Of a DNA stretch of 64,000 bases, positions 17,143 to 25,713 are shown one piece after another. The notes beneath the pieces are model-generated. The model saw only the letters and a list, made by a program, of their open reading frames with translations, did not search any database and had not been told where the DNA came from. Made by a program: the position numbers and the translations under genes. Each line of letters opens with the position of its first letter. Positions within the stretch are counted from its first letter, which is position 1. This DNA comes from PALSA-1353 sp050012375 (lineage in GTDB: Bacteria > Planctomycetota > Phycisphaerae > Tepidisphaerales > Tepidisphaeraceae): NCBI GenBank assembly GCA_050012375.1, contig JBEKHH010000011.1, positions 32,368 to 96,367 on the forward strand, given 5' to 3'.

Positions 17143-20100
17143 TTGGGCGAAATATCAATCTCGGATTTGTCGCTGACAGGGGAGACATTGCAGGTTGAGC
17201 TTGCCGACGAATCCGCCTTTGAAACACATGCCCTTCTCAGCGCGAACGGCACCACGGTCAAGGCGCTGCGGAACGGCTGCATTTATTCAATTGAGCGGGG
17301 GGACATCCAGGTCAACCAGATTCTGGCCAGCCCGCTTGCCGGCGGGATCCATAGGATCTACCTGCGCGTTCGCGAGAACGACGGCTTTTCGTTCGCGGAA
17401 ATTGTGGGACCTCGCGCCGCCAGTGAGTTCGCTTCTGCCCCGGATCGATTCGTCTGGACCGGATCCTGGCACGGCTTGCACTATCGTTGCACCTGCTGGT
17501 TGCCGCCTGCCGGCGATGTCTGGTTCTTTCGGGTTGAAGTCGAAAATCGATCTGAAAAAGCCGTCAGTTGCGACGCCGTAATGGTTCAGGATATTGGCCT
17601 GGCCGCGCGCGGCCAAATTCGAAACAATGAAAACTATACGTCCCAATATTTGGACTATTTCGCGGCGCAGCATCCTGAACTGGGTTATTTGCTGATGACC
17701 CGGCAAAATCTTCCCCAGCCGGGTGAAACGCATCCATGGCTGCTTCAAGGGTGTTTTCCAAAGGCAGCGGGGTTCACGACCGATGGGTTCGACTTCTTTG
17801 GAGTCGGTTACAAGGCGACCGGCGTTCCCTCAGCCCTTTCAATGGGCACGATCGGTCGACGTGTTCGGCAATACGAGTCGGGATGTACCGCCATCCAGTC
17901 GATGAATGCCGAAGTCCAGCCATCAAATCGCTTTACGTTCACCTTCTTTTCCAATTTCGTTGCCGATCATCCCGAGCCCTCGTCGGCCGTGGATGTCGAC
18001 GACGCTAGACTACGGAATTTACGGGCGGCCGGAGAGAAGATGGCCTCGGCGTCAGCCGATTTGGAGAAAACTTCGACGGCGAAAACAGTTCACAACGTCT
18101 TTCAAACAGCGGATTTGTACGAGGCGGAAGAGTTCGACGAAAGCGACATCCGGAGGTATTTCCCAGGTCAGCTCCGGCATGAGGAATTTGACGGCTCAAG
18201 ACGACTGTCGTTTTTTTGCGACCCCGAATCCCGTCATGTCGTGCTGAAGGCCAAGGAAATTGCCGTTGCGCGTCCCCACGGTGATATCATGCGCAGCGGA
18301 CGCGGGTTGCTGCCGGACGCGGAGGTAATGTCCTGCGCCTGCTACTCCGCAGGTGTCTTTGCTTCACAAATGGCCCTGGGCAACTCGGTCTTCGGAAAAT
18401 TTCTTTCGGCCGTTCGAGACCCGCTCAACATCATTCGGTCAAGTGGTCTTCGAATTTTCGTGCGGCGCCATGCAACGGGTTCATGGCGGTTACTGGGTGT
18501 CCCATCGGCGTTCGAGATGGCGCCGAATTTTTGCCGCTGGTATTACAGGGGAGACGGGAATCTTTTGACCGTCAGTTGCGTTGCATCGGATGAGGATGCC
18601 GCTTTTACCTACAAGATTTGTGCAAAAAAACACCCGGTGGAGCTGTTAATCTGCGGAGAAATAGCGGCTGGCCCGCATGAATATGATTCCTCTCCGCGAT
18701 TGTCCATCGATGCTCGAACGACGCGGATTACGATTTGGCCTGATTGCCGCTCGCTGCTTGCGGCGAAATATCCCGAGATCGTCTTCCATGGTGTAACTTC
18801 GACGCCTCAGGCGATTGAAGCGATTGGCGGCGACGAGTTGCTCGCTGCGAATCCTGGAGCCTCGCCACTGCCGTACTTCGCCATCCGCAGCCGTTCGACG
18901 AAATTGTTTACGCTCTCGTTTGTCGGCTCCCTTGATAGCGGTCATCGAGCGGAATCGCTCTGCGCAAAATATGAGGCGTTGGAGACCGAATCACCCCTGG
19001 AAATGGCGGAGAAAAGCACGTTTTGGAGCGAGGTAAGCCAAGGAATACGAATCTCCTCGGCTTCGCACGATAAGGCCGCCCAAATTCACGATGCTTTGGC
19101 GTGGTTCGCCCGGGACGCGATCATTCATTTTAGCGTTCCCCGCGGCCTGGAACAGGTCAACGGCGGCGCCTGGGGAGTGCGCGACGTCTGCCAAGGTCCG
19201 GTCGAATTCCTGCTCAGCCATGATCGAACTGACGTCGTGAAAACAATTATCCACGAGTTGTTTTCACGGCAAGATGAGGGGCGAGGCGATTGGCCCCAAT
19301 GGTTCATGCTTCCGCCGTTCCAGGAGGTTCAATCGAGCACATGCCACGGGGATATCGCGATTTGGCCGCTGAAGGCCCTGTGCGATTATCTGGAATACGC
19401 CGACGACGGGGACATTCTGCAACATCGCTTGCCGTATACGGACGAGGAAACATTCGCGCGCACCGAGCGGCGTGAGACAATCCTGGAGCACGCCGACCGG
19501 CTCCTGGAAAGAATGCGGCTGCAATTTGTGCCGGGCTTGTCAATTCCGCGTTACGGCGAGGGGGATTGGGACGATTCCCTCCAGCCGATTTGCCCGCGGC
19601 TTGGCGATCGGATGGCCAGCTCATGGACCGCAGCGCTGATGTATCAAACGCTGCGCCGCTATGGGGCCGCTCTGGCGCATTTTGGAGAAGCGGAACGCGC
19701 CAGCAAGACGATTGGGATGGCGGATCAAATTCAGGCCGATTTCCAGCGTTATATGATTTTTGACGGCGTAGTGGGGGGCTTCGTGATTTTTAACGGTCAG
19801 CCGCCTCGGCCGGAACAATATCTGCTGCATCCCTCGGATTTGCAAACGGGGATTCACTATCGGCTGATCCCGATGACGCGCGGGATTCTCAGCAACATCT
19901 TTTCCCCCGAACAGGCAAAAACGCATCTCGAACTCATCAAAAAGCACCTGCTTTTTCCGGACGGGGCGCGGTTGATGGACCGGCCGACCCGGTATGAAGG
20001 CGGACGGGAGTCCGCCTTTCGCCGCTCTGAATCCGCGGCCTTTTTCGGCCGCGAAATCGGGCTCCAGTACGTACATGCGCACCTGCGGTATGCCGAGGCC

Positions 20101-20646
20101 CTCGCGGAGATGGGCAGCGCCGAAGAACTCCTGCATGCCTTGTATGTCGCCAACCCGATCACGGTTACCGAAGTCGTGAAGAACGCCGGCCTCCGGCAGC
20201 GGAACTGCTATTTCAGCAGTTCCGATGCCGCCTTTGCGGATCGATACGAAGCATCCCGAGACTACGAAAAGCTCCGCCGCGGGGAAGTGACCGTCAACGG
20301 CGGGTGGAGAATCTACTCCAGCGGGCCGGGGATTTACACGAGTTTGGTGGTGCGGCGCCTGTTCGGACTGCGCCGGCATTTCGACTGCATGGAATTCGAT
20401 CCCGTTCTACCGCGCGAGCTGGATGGAATCGAATGCGAGTTGAAGTATCATGGCCGACCTGTCCGATATCAGTTCGGGGTAAGCGGCGACTCGGGGTCAA
20501 TCAAGCACATCTATTTAAACGGACTGGAGCTTGCTCCGCTGGCCAGAGCAAATAACCCCTACCGCCCTGGCGGCATCCAGATCAAGAAAGCTGAATTTGA
20601 GAAAGCGCTTATGCAATCGGAGAATCTTGTGCGAATTGAGCTGTAA
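17143..20646 (+). CDS. GH94 family phosphorylase, probable 1,2-beta-oligoglucan phosphorylase
   Basis: The 1,167-residue cytoplasmic protein (no signal peptide) has the GH94 layout of N-terminal beta-sandwich, linker, (alpha/alpha)6 catalytic barrel and C-terminal beta jelly roll. GEGDWDD (residues 806-811) corresponds to the conserved DWND signature around the GH94 general acid. GLEQVNGGAWGVRDVCQGPV (about 667-686) and the ~1,100-residue length point to the 1,2-beta-oligoglucan phosphorylase branch rather than the ~800-residue cellobiose phosphorylases. That enzyme turns sophorooligosaccharides and phosphate into glucose-1-phosphate. Two GH144 genes and a sugar ABC importer nearby support this. 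The TTG start has GGAGGT just upstream. Chain-length specificity cannot be read from sequence. Confidence 0.83.
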   Translation: MGEISISDLSLTGETLQVELADESAFETHALLSANGTTVKALRNGCIYSIERGDIQVNQILASPLAGGIHRIYLRVRENDGFSFAEIVGPRAASEFASAPDRFVWTGSWHGLHYRCTCWLPPAGDVWFFRVEVENRSEKAVSCDAVMVQDIGLAARGQIRNNENYTSQYLDYFAAQHPELGYLLMTRQNLPQPGETHPWLLQGCFPKAAGFTTDGFDFFGVGYKATGVPSALSMGTIGRRVRQYESGCTAIQSMNAEVQPSNRFTFTFFSNFVADHPEPSSAVDVDDARLRNLRAAGEKMASASADLEKTSTAKTVHNVFQTADLYEAEEFDESDIRRYFPGQLRHEEFDGSRRLSFFCDPESRHVVLKAKEIAVARPHGDIMRSGRGLLPDAEVMSCACYSAGVFASQMALGNSVFGKFLSAVRDPLNIIRSSGLRIFVRRHATGSWRLLGVPSAFEMAPNFCRWYYRGDGNLLTVSCVASDEDAAFTYKICAKKHPVELLICGEIAAGPHEYDSSPRLSIDARTTRITIWPDCRSLLAAKYPEIVFHGVTSTPQAIEAIGGDELLAANPGASPLPYFAIRSRSTKLFTLSFVGSLDSGHRAESLCAKYEALETESPLEMAEKSTFWSEVSQGIRISSASHDKAAQIHDALAWFARDAIIHFSVPRGLEQVNGGAWGVRDVCQGPVEFLLSHDRTDVVKTIIHELFSRQDEGRGDWPQWFMLPPFQEVQSSTCHGDIAIWPLKALCDYLEYADDGDILQHRLPYTDEETFARTERRETILEHADRLLERMRLQFVPGLSIPRYGEGDWDDSLQPICPRLGDRMASSWTAALMYQTLRRYGAALAHFGEAERASKTIGMADQIQADFQRYMIFDGVVGGFVIFNGQPPRPEQYLLHPSDLQTGIHYRLIPMTRGILSNIFSPEQAKTHLELIKKHLLFPDGARLMDRPTRYEGGRESAFRRSESAAFFGREIGLQYVHAHLRYAEALAEMGSAEELLHALYVANPITVTEVVKNAGLRQRNCYFSSSDAAFADRYEASRDYEKLRRGEVTVNGGWRIYSSGPGIYTSLVVRRLFGLRRHFDCMEFDPVLPRELDGIECELKYHGRPVRYQFGVSGDSGSIKHIYLNGLELAPLARANNPYRPGGIQIKKAEFEKALMQSENLVRIEL

Positions 20647-20737
20647 ACCCACATCGGATCGAGGCCGCATTTCAGGCGGCGGGGTTTTGCCATTTTCGGC
20701 CCGATGTATTGATATTAACGGCCGTCCGAGTTTTTCC

Positions 20738-20778
20738 TTGACAAAGGGGCAAGACTGGGGAAAATGTAAGCGGTTACA
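20738..20778 (+). promoter_or_regulatory. Autoregulated promoter of the LacI gene
   Basis: TTGACA (20738-20743), a 16-bp spacer and GAAAAT (20760-20765) are followed by TGTAAGCGGTTACA (20765-20778), a perfect 14-bp palindrome with the central CG typical of LacI/CcpA-family operators. The layout is the same as upstream of the PEP-CTERM gene at 16.7 kb. The regulator starts 29 bp downstream. Confidence 0.8.
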
Positions 20779-20807
20779 CATACGCCCTTTTTACGATACT
20801 TGATGCC

Positions 20808-21857
20808 ATGATTTCGACCGCCACCGCCCGAAAGAATCAGGCAACGCTCTACGACGTGAGTCGATTATCGGGCGTTTCCACCGCAACGGTCTCGCGCGTA
20901 TTCAGCGGCAAAACGCGTGTAAGCGAAGAAGTCAGGAAGCGGGTTTTGGATGCGGCACATGAACTTTCCTACGAGGTGAGCCACGCGGCGCGAGCGCTGG
21001 CGGGTCGGCGGACGCAGACTTTGGGCGCGATATTCCCCGAGATCGCCAGCGGGTTTTATGCGGATGTGCTGTCGGGAATCGATGAAATCGCGGCTGAAAG
21101 CGGTTTCGACGTTCTGGCGTCATTTGTCGGCAAGAGTCGCAGCCGGCCCGAACTGGTTAACAGACTTCTCCGTCAGGGGCGAGCCGATGCGTTGCTGGTT
21201 TTGAACCTGGACGATACGGCGGACCTTGAGCCCGAGACCGTGGCCCAGTTGCCGATCATTCTGATCGACCATGAGATCAGCGGCACCCAGTTGCCGGTTG
21301 TGGGAATGGACAACGTAGGCGGGGCCGAAGCGATGATCGAGCATTTGTTCGAACAGGGACATCGACGTATCGCACTGCTGACGGGGCCCGAGGGCAATTA
21401 TGACTCCGAGCAGCGTTTGCTGGGATGCCGGCGAGCGTTTACAAGGCTCGGACTTTCTCCGGATGAAAACCTGGTCTGGCCGGGCGGTTTTACGATGGCC
21501 AGCGGCAGCCGTGCGGCCAAGGAACTCCTCGATTCCAAATCGCCGCTGCCCGATGCCATCTTCTGCTTCAACGACGCGATGGCGATCGGCATGGTGAATG
21601 AATTCCATCGCGCCGGCGTTTCGGTGCCTGGCGACGTAGCCATGGCGGGCTATGACAACGTCGATGCCGCCGAACATCTTTCGCTGACGAGCGTGGCCTG
21701 TCCGATGCGGCTCATGGGTCAGTTGGCGGCTCGATGGGCCGTCGAGTTGGTCACGCGAAATCAAAAACCGGTCGGACATCGACTTCAAGTCCGGCTGGTA
21801 GTTCGCACGTCGTCAGCAGGAAAGGAAAGCAAGCGTTCGGTCCCAGTGTTGCATTAG
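20808..21857 (+). CDS. LacI family transcriptional regulator
   Basis: The 349-residue protein has an N-terminal helix-turn-helix and hinge (ATLYDVSRLSGVSTATVSRV, then AARALAGRRTQT), which binds palindromic operators. A periplasmic-binding-fold sensor domain follows (IFPEIASGFYADVLSGI, LIDHEISGTQLPVVGMDN, HRRIALLTGP, DAIFCFNDAMAIGMVNEF, VAMAGYDNVDAAEHLSLTSV). It lies right after the GH94 gene and ahead of the GH144 and transporter genes. Perfect or near-perfect operators are seen before itself, the GH94 gene and the divergent PEP-CTERM gene. It is most likely a repressor released by a beta-glucan oligosaccharide. The ligand is inferred from context only. Confidence 0.93.
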   Translation: MISTATARKNQATLYDVSRLSGVSTATVSRVFSGKTRVSEEVRKRVLDAAHELSYEVSHAARALAGRRTQTLGAIFPEIASGFYADVLSGIDEIAAESGFDVLASFVGKSRSRPELVNRLLRQGRADALLVLNLDDTADLEPETVAQLPIILIDHEISGTQLPVVGMDNVGGAEAMIEHLFEQGHRRIALLTGPEGNYDSEQRLLGCRRAFTRLGLSPDENLVWPGGFTMASGSRAAKELLDSKSPLPDAIFCFNDAMAIGMVNEFHRAGVSVPGDVAMAGYDNVDAAEHLSLTSVACPMRLMGQLAARWAVELVTRNQKPVGHRLQVRLVVRTSSAGKESKRSVPVLH

Positions 21858-22001
21858 AGGTGGATGCGATTGGAAAGGGTTTTAACGACGCACGAACCGG
21901 ACGACGATTGCTGATGGACGAGATGCCGCGATGTTCACGGCTGAACGATTGGACACCTCACCGCGATTGCGGCCTTATTAGCGTTTTGTCATGGAGGAGC
22001 G

Positions 22002-23030
22002 ATGGTTCGCTCGAAAACACAGTCTGCTGTATTGGCGCACGAGTCCACGTCGTCCCGAACTTCGGGCAGAGGCTTTACGCTCGTGGAACTGTTGGTCGTA
22101 ATTGGAATTATCGCACTCTTGATCGGCATATTGCTTCCCGCGCTGACCAAAGCGCGCGAGCAGGCGAACCAGGTCAAGTGCATGGCTAACCTTCGCCAAA
22201 TCGGCCAGGCAGTTATCATGTACGCGGGAGAAAACCAGGGGTATCTACCGTTCGGTTTCGTAGTTAACCTCGAAACAATCGGAGGGGGGTCTCCGCCGGT
22301 TCCCGGACGCGATACCTATGTCGATCTTTCAAACCCGACAAGCATTTCCCTCTTCGTGGACTGGACCATGCTTATTACCCACGAGATTAGTTCCCTGGGG
22401 GCCGAGAATTACGACGCGATGGTGAAAGGCGGCCAGACCAACGGGGCCAACAATCCGAAGCTCCGCGGAGTCTTCATATGTCCTTCGGCTCCTCAGTCCG
22501 AGACCGACTCCTTCAATATCTTCACCGACTATTCCTGCCATCCACGCCTTATGCCGAATCTTGGGACCGAGGACTACTACCTAGAAAGTCAAGAAACGGT
22601 AGCCAGGCATGGCACACCAGTTAAGATGTATTTAAAGTCGTATAAGTTGGCCCATATCAAGCGAGCAACGGACATTGCGGTGATTTTCGACGGCTCAGTT
22701 GAAAGCCGCGGCGGATTATGGAATGCCTCTGCCGATGCGTTCGCTCTCGACCACGGCGGCGGGTATACCGACATGACGGATGCCTATGGCCTCAGTTCAA
22801 ATACCTTGCCCACAAACGCGGGCCAACCGATTAATTTGCTTGCGCCGAACGCTAAGACAAGCGATATCAATCTAGATGACACACCCAACTGGGGCAACAT
22901 TCGCTTTCGGCACGGTGGAAACAATCAGGCGAACGCGCTGATGATGGATGGCCATGTGCAGGCCTTCACCTACAACAAAATTGCTCAGACAACGGATCTT
23001 TTGAGGTTGAATATCAACGTAAACCCGTAG
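22002..23030 (+). CDS. DUF1559-like type II pseudopilin (prepilin N-terminal methylation signal)
   Basis: The 342-residue protein has a prepilin peptidase site and transmembrane helix GFTLVELLVVIGIIALLIGI (about 24-43), then LLPALTKAREQANQVKC and MANLRQIGQAVIMYAGENQG. It ends with the planctomycete H-xn-DGH tail RFRHGGNNQANALMMDGHV. These abundant planctomycete proteins are thought to be pseudopilins or surface subunits, with individual roles unknown. It is the first gene after the LacI regulator and is followed 6 bp later by the GH144 gene, suggesting co-transcription with secreted glucan-degrading enzymes. GGAG lies about 7 bp ahead of the ATG. Confidence 0.85.
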   Translation: MVRSKTQSAVLAHESTSSRTSGRGFTLVELLVVIGIIALLIGILLPALTKAREQANQVKCMANLRQIGQAVIMYAGENQGYLPFGFVVNLETIGGGSPPVPGRDTYVDLSNPTSISLFVDWTMLITHEISSLGAENYDAMVKGGQTNGANNPKLRGVFICPSAPQSETDSFNIFTDYSCHPRLMPNLGTEDYYLESQETVARHGTPVKMYLKSYKLAHIKRATDIAVIFDGSVESRGGLWNASADAFALDHGGGYTDMTDAYGLSSNTLPTNAGQPINLLAPNAKTSDINLDDTPNWGNIRFRHGGNNQANALMMDGHVQAFTYNKIAQTTDLLRLNINVNP

Positions 23031-23036
23031 GAGTAA

Positions 23037-24491
23037 GTGAAGAGGATGGGGCTGAAAAATGCGACATTTCGATGGTTTGCCGCGGCGACCTTCGCAGCAG
23101 CGGTGATCGCCCGATCGCCCCTCGCGCCGGCCGAGCAGGCGAGCACGCCCGCTGCCCCGGCAATGTCTGCTGTACAGCTGGCGGCAGGCGACCCGGCCAT
23201 CGAGAACCCCGCGTTTCCGCCCGGCAAATCGACTCTCACTCCCAAAGACGAAAAATTCCTCGACGATCTGGAATCGCGGGGAATCCAATTCTTCCTTGAC
23301 GAGGCGGATCCGGTCACGGGGCTGATGCCGGACCGCGCCAAAGCCACCGGGGGTGCGACCGAGTTCGCCAGCATTGCCTCGGTGGGATTCGGGCTGACGG
23401 CTCTGTGCGTGGGCGACTATCGGGGTTGGGTGCCGCACCAGGTGGCTTACGATCATTCGCTGCGCGTCTTGCGGTTTTTGCGGGATCACGGGCCCGGGGA
23501 ACACGGTTTTTTCTATCACTTCCTCAATATGCACACCGGCCAGCGGGCGTGGAACTGCGAAGTCTCTGATATCGACACGGCGCTGCTGATGGCGGGCGTG
23601 CTGACGGTTCGCCAGCACTTTGCCGGAACTGAGTTGGCGAGCATCGCGAATGACATGTACGAGCACGTGGATTGGTCATGGCCGATCAGCTCCGACGGTA
23701 CGGTGTACATGGGGTGGAATCCGGACTCGGGCTTTAACCAGGCGCGTTGGAGAGACTTCAATGAGGGGCCGTTGATTTATTTGCTGGCCCTTGGCTCGAA
23801 GACGCATCCGCTGACGGCGCGATCATGGCAGGCTTGGAAGCGGGAGCCCGTGGAAACTTACGCGGGCCTGACGTTCATGCAGTGCCCGCCGCTTTTTACG
23901 CAACAGTATCTGCAAGTTTGGTTTGATCTCCGCGGGGTGCGGGACGACTACGCCGACTATTTCCGCAACTCCCAGCTCGCCACGCTGGCGCAAAGACAGT
24001 GGTCCATTGATGAGTTGAGCAAGCGGTTCCCCACGTACGGGCCGAGCCTATGGGGGCTGACGGCATCAGACGGCGAGCATGGCTATACCCCCTGGGGCGG
24101 TCCTGCCGCCTTCTCGGATGATCGCATCGACGGCAGCGTGGTGCCTGCCGCGACGGCGGGAAGCCTCGCATTCGAGCCGCGGCTCTGCCTCGATGTGCTG
24201 GAGAAAATACGCGCGATCTATGGGGAAAAGGGATATCTGAAATACGGGTTCGTCGATGCGTTTAACCCCAGCAATGGCTGGTACGACACGGATGACCTTG
24301 GAATCGATATTGGTCCTTCCGTGCTGATGGCGGAGAATTGCCGCAGTGGGTTCGTTTGGCAAACATTCATGTCGAGTCCTGAAGCCCGTGCATCGTTAAA
24401 GGTTGCGGGTTTCCGGCCTTATGATTCGTCGGACGCTCGTCCGACAACGTCTCTATATACTTCTAATGAGACCGCCGGAAGCGGCGGCTGA
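23037..24491 (+). CDS. GH144-type endo-beta-1,2-glucanase (glycoamylase domain)
   Basis: The 484-residue protein has an N-terminal signal region (ATFRWFAAATFAAAVIA, probable cut near AP-AE) and one PF10091-type (alpha/alpha)6 domain (about 75-465). The domain shows DDLESRGIQFFLDEADPVTG, ASVGFGLTALCVGDYRGW, HGFFYHFLNMHTG, EVSDIDTALLMAGVL, FNEGPLIYLLALGS, FEPRLCLDVLEKIRAIYG and YGFVDAFNP. GH144 contains the bacterial endo-beta-1,2-glucanases, which cut linear beta-1,2-glucan to short sophorooligosaccharides. The neighbouring GH94 enzyme would use these products. The start is GTG 23037 or ATG 23046. The two GH144 genes here are clearly diverged, not a recent duplication. Confidence 0.82.
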   Translation: MKRMGLKNATFRWFAAATFAAAVIARSPLAPAEQASTPAAPAMSAVQLAAGDPAIENPAFPPGKSTLTPKDEKFLDDLESRGIQFFLDEADPVTGLMPDRAKATGGATEFASIASVGFGLTALCVGDYRGWVPHQVAYDHSLRVLRFLRDHGPGEHGFFYHFLNMHTGQRAWNCEVSDIDTALLMAGVLTVRQHFAGTELASIANDMYEHVDWSWPISSDGTVYMGWNPDSGFNQARWRDFNEGPLIYLLALGSKTHPLTARSWQAWKREPVETYAGLTFMQCPPLFTQQYLQVWFDLRGVRDDYADYFRNSQLATLAQRQWSIDELSKRFPTYGPSLWGLTASDGEHGYTPWGGPAAFSDDRIDGSVVPAATAGSLAFEPRLCLDVLEKIRAIYGEKGYLKYGFVDAFNPSNGWYDTDDLGIDIGPSVLMAENCRSGFVWQTFMSSPEARASLKVAGFRPYDSSDARPTTSLYTSNETAGSGG

Positions 24492-24509
24492 GGCTGAAGG
24501 CTAAGGAGT

Positions 24510-24529
24510 GGCTGGCTTGGCGGCCAGCC
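24510..24529 (+). terminator. Weak hairpin after the GH144 gene
   Basis: GGCTGGC / GCCAGCC forms a 7-bp stem with loop TTGGCG, 19 bp after the stop codon. No T-run follows, so termination strength is doubtful. It could instead limit 3' decay. Confidence 0.35.
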
Positions 24530-24691
24530 GAAAGGAGGTGGCTTGAAATTTGGTTGTCGTTTTTCGCGATGCGTTTTACTCAAAGTGTGGTATCATTTGT
24601 TTCGCGAATGCATTTCAGTCAGGCGAGAGGACTTAGGTAATGTTTACTTGAGACGAATCGCCGGACCGTTTCTTAATGATTAGGAGGAAGT

Positions 24692-25519
24692 ATGCGTAGT
24701 TTCACAAGTATAAAAGCCGCTCTATTGGGCGGGTCATTTTGCGCGGCGCTTTGCGCGCTGCCCGCATCCGGATTGGCCCAGATCAGTTCAATCAATTCAG
24801 CCAATATAGATGCGCGTGTATGGAATGATGTCCCCTCAGCCACGCTCACCACAGTCAACAACTATCCCTCCACCGTCTCGTTTACTGAGGCGAACGTCAG
24901 CGGGAGTGGCTACGCGAACCGGGATATCTGGTATTTCTCTAACAATGGAGGAGCGAGCGCCTACCAATTCCAAGCCGGTGACTACTTCCATGCTTCCTTC
25001 AACCTGACGTTGACCGGCGGCACCACTCCCGCCTACGACCTGGAAGCCGGTTGGCTGTTCAGCAATCCAACGGGCAATTTCGGCGGCGATTGTCAATCCA
25101 TCGTCAAGAATGATGGAGAGGTCGTCCAATTCGGAGGGCCTTCGTATTTCGGGTTCTCCCCCGCTAACGGTGGTACGAGCGTCCCAAACTACGTAATGGG
25201 CCAAACGTATGCCATGGGGTTCAACTATGTCTATGACCCGTACACCACCGAGAATGCATTTGAGTATTCCGTGAACGGGGTGTACGCCACATCAGCGCCT
25301 GGCGACCCCTACTTCGACTTAGGCACTGGATCTGTCGGCCACGCCGGCGACCAGCTGGGAGGCTATTTCCAGATTCAACAGAATCCCACTGATCCCAGCT
25401 ATACCGCCGAGGCGGTCTTCTCGAATATCAGTATCGTCCCGGAGCCCGCAAGCCTTTCCTTGCTGGCAATTGGCGGCGTAGCACTCCTCGCGCGGCGCCG
25501 CGCAAAGAGTTTGGTCTAA
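24692..25519 (+). CDS. PEP-CTERM secreted protein, unknown function
   Basis: The 275-residue protein has a signal peptide (KAALLGGSFCAALCALPASG), a single beta-rich domain (about 32-245; NRDIWYFSNNGGASAYQFQA, YDLEAGWLFSNPTGNFGGDC) and a classic PEP-CTERM tail (VPEPASLSLLAIGGVALLAR then RRAKS). A strong AGGAGG site lies 5 bp before the ATG. Unlike most other PEP-CTERM proteins here it lacks the dockerin-like module. It lies between the two GH144 genes, so it may be a glucan-binding or surface component, but nothing in the domain proves this. Confidence 0.8.
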   Translation: MRSFTSIKAALLGGSFCAALCALPASGLAQISSINSANIDARVWNDVPSATLTTVNNYPSTVSFTEANVSGSGYANRDIWYFSNNGGASAYQFQAGDYFHASFNLTLTGGTTPAYDLEAGWLFSNPTGNFGGDCQSIVKNDGEVVQFGGPSYFGFSPANGGTSVPNYVMGQTYAMGFNYVYDPYTTENAFEYSVNGVYATSAPGDPYFDLGTGSVGHAGDQLGGYFQIQQNPTDPSYTAEAVFSNISIVPEPASLSLLAIGGVALLARRRAKSLV

Positions 25520-25713
25520 GTAAGGCGTCTCGAAACCCTCCGACACTGGGGGGAAGGCACCTGACCCGCATCGCCGCACAGTCGGCAATGCGCGATCAGG
25601 CGCCTCCCCTGGTTTTGTTCTTTTGCCGCCGCACGGCATCCGCTGGCGGCGATAGTAAGGCTTTTGCGCCCACGCCACGGCCCGGAATGGGGTATGATCC
25701 AAGGGAGTGATTT

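Noticed and set aside
20664..20680. GCCGC / GCGGC hairpin with TTTT after the GH94 gene
   Set aside because: The stem is only 5 bp and the T-run is short and offset, so it is too weak to call a terminator.
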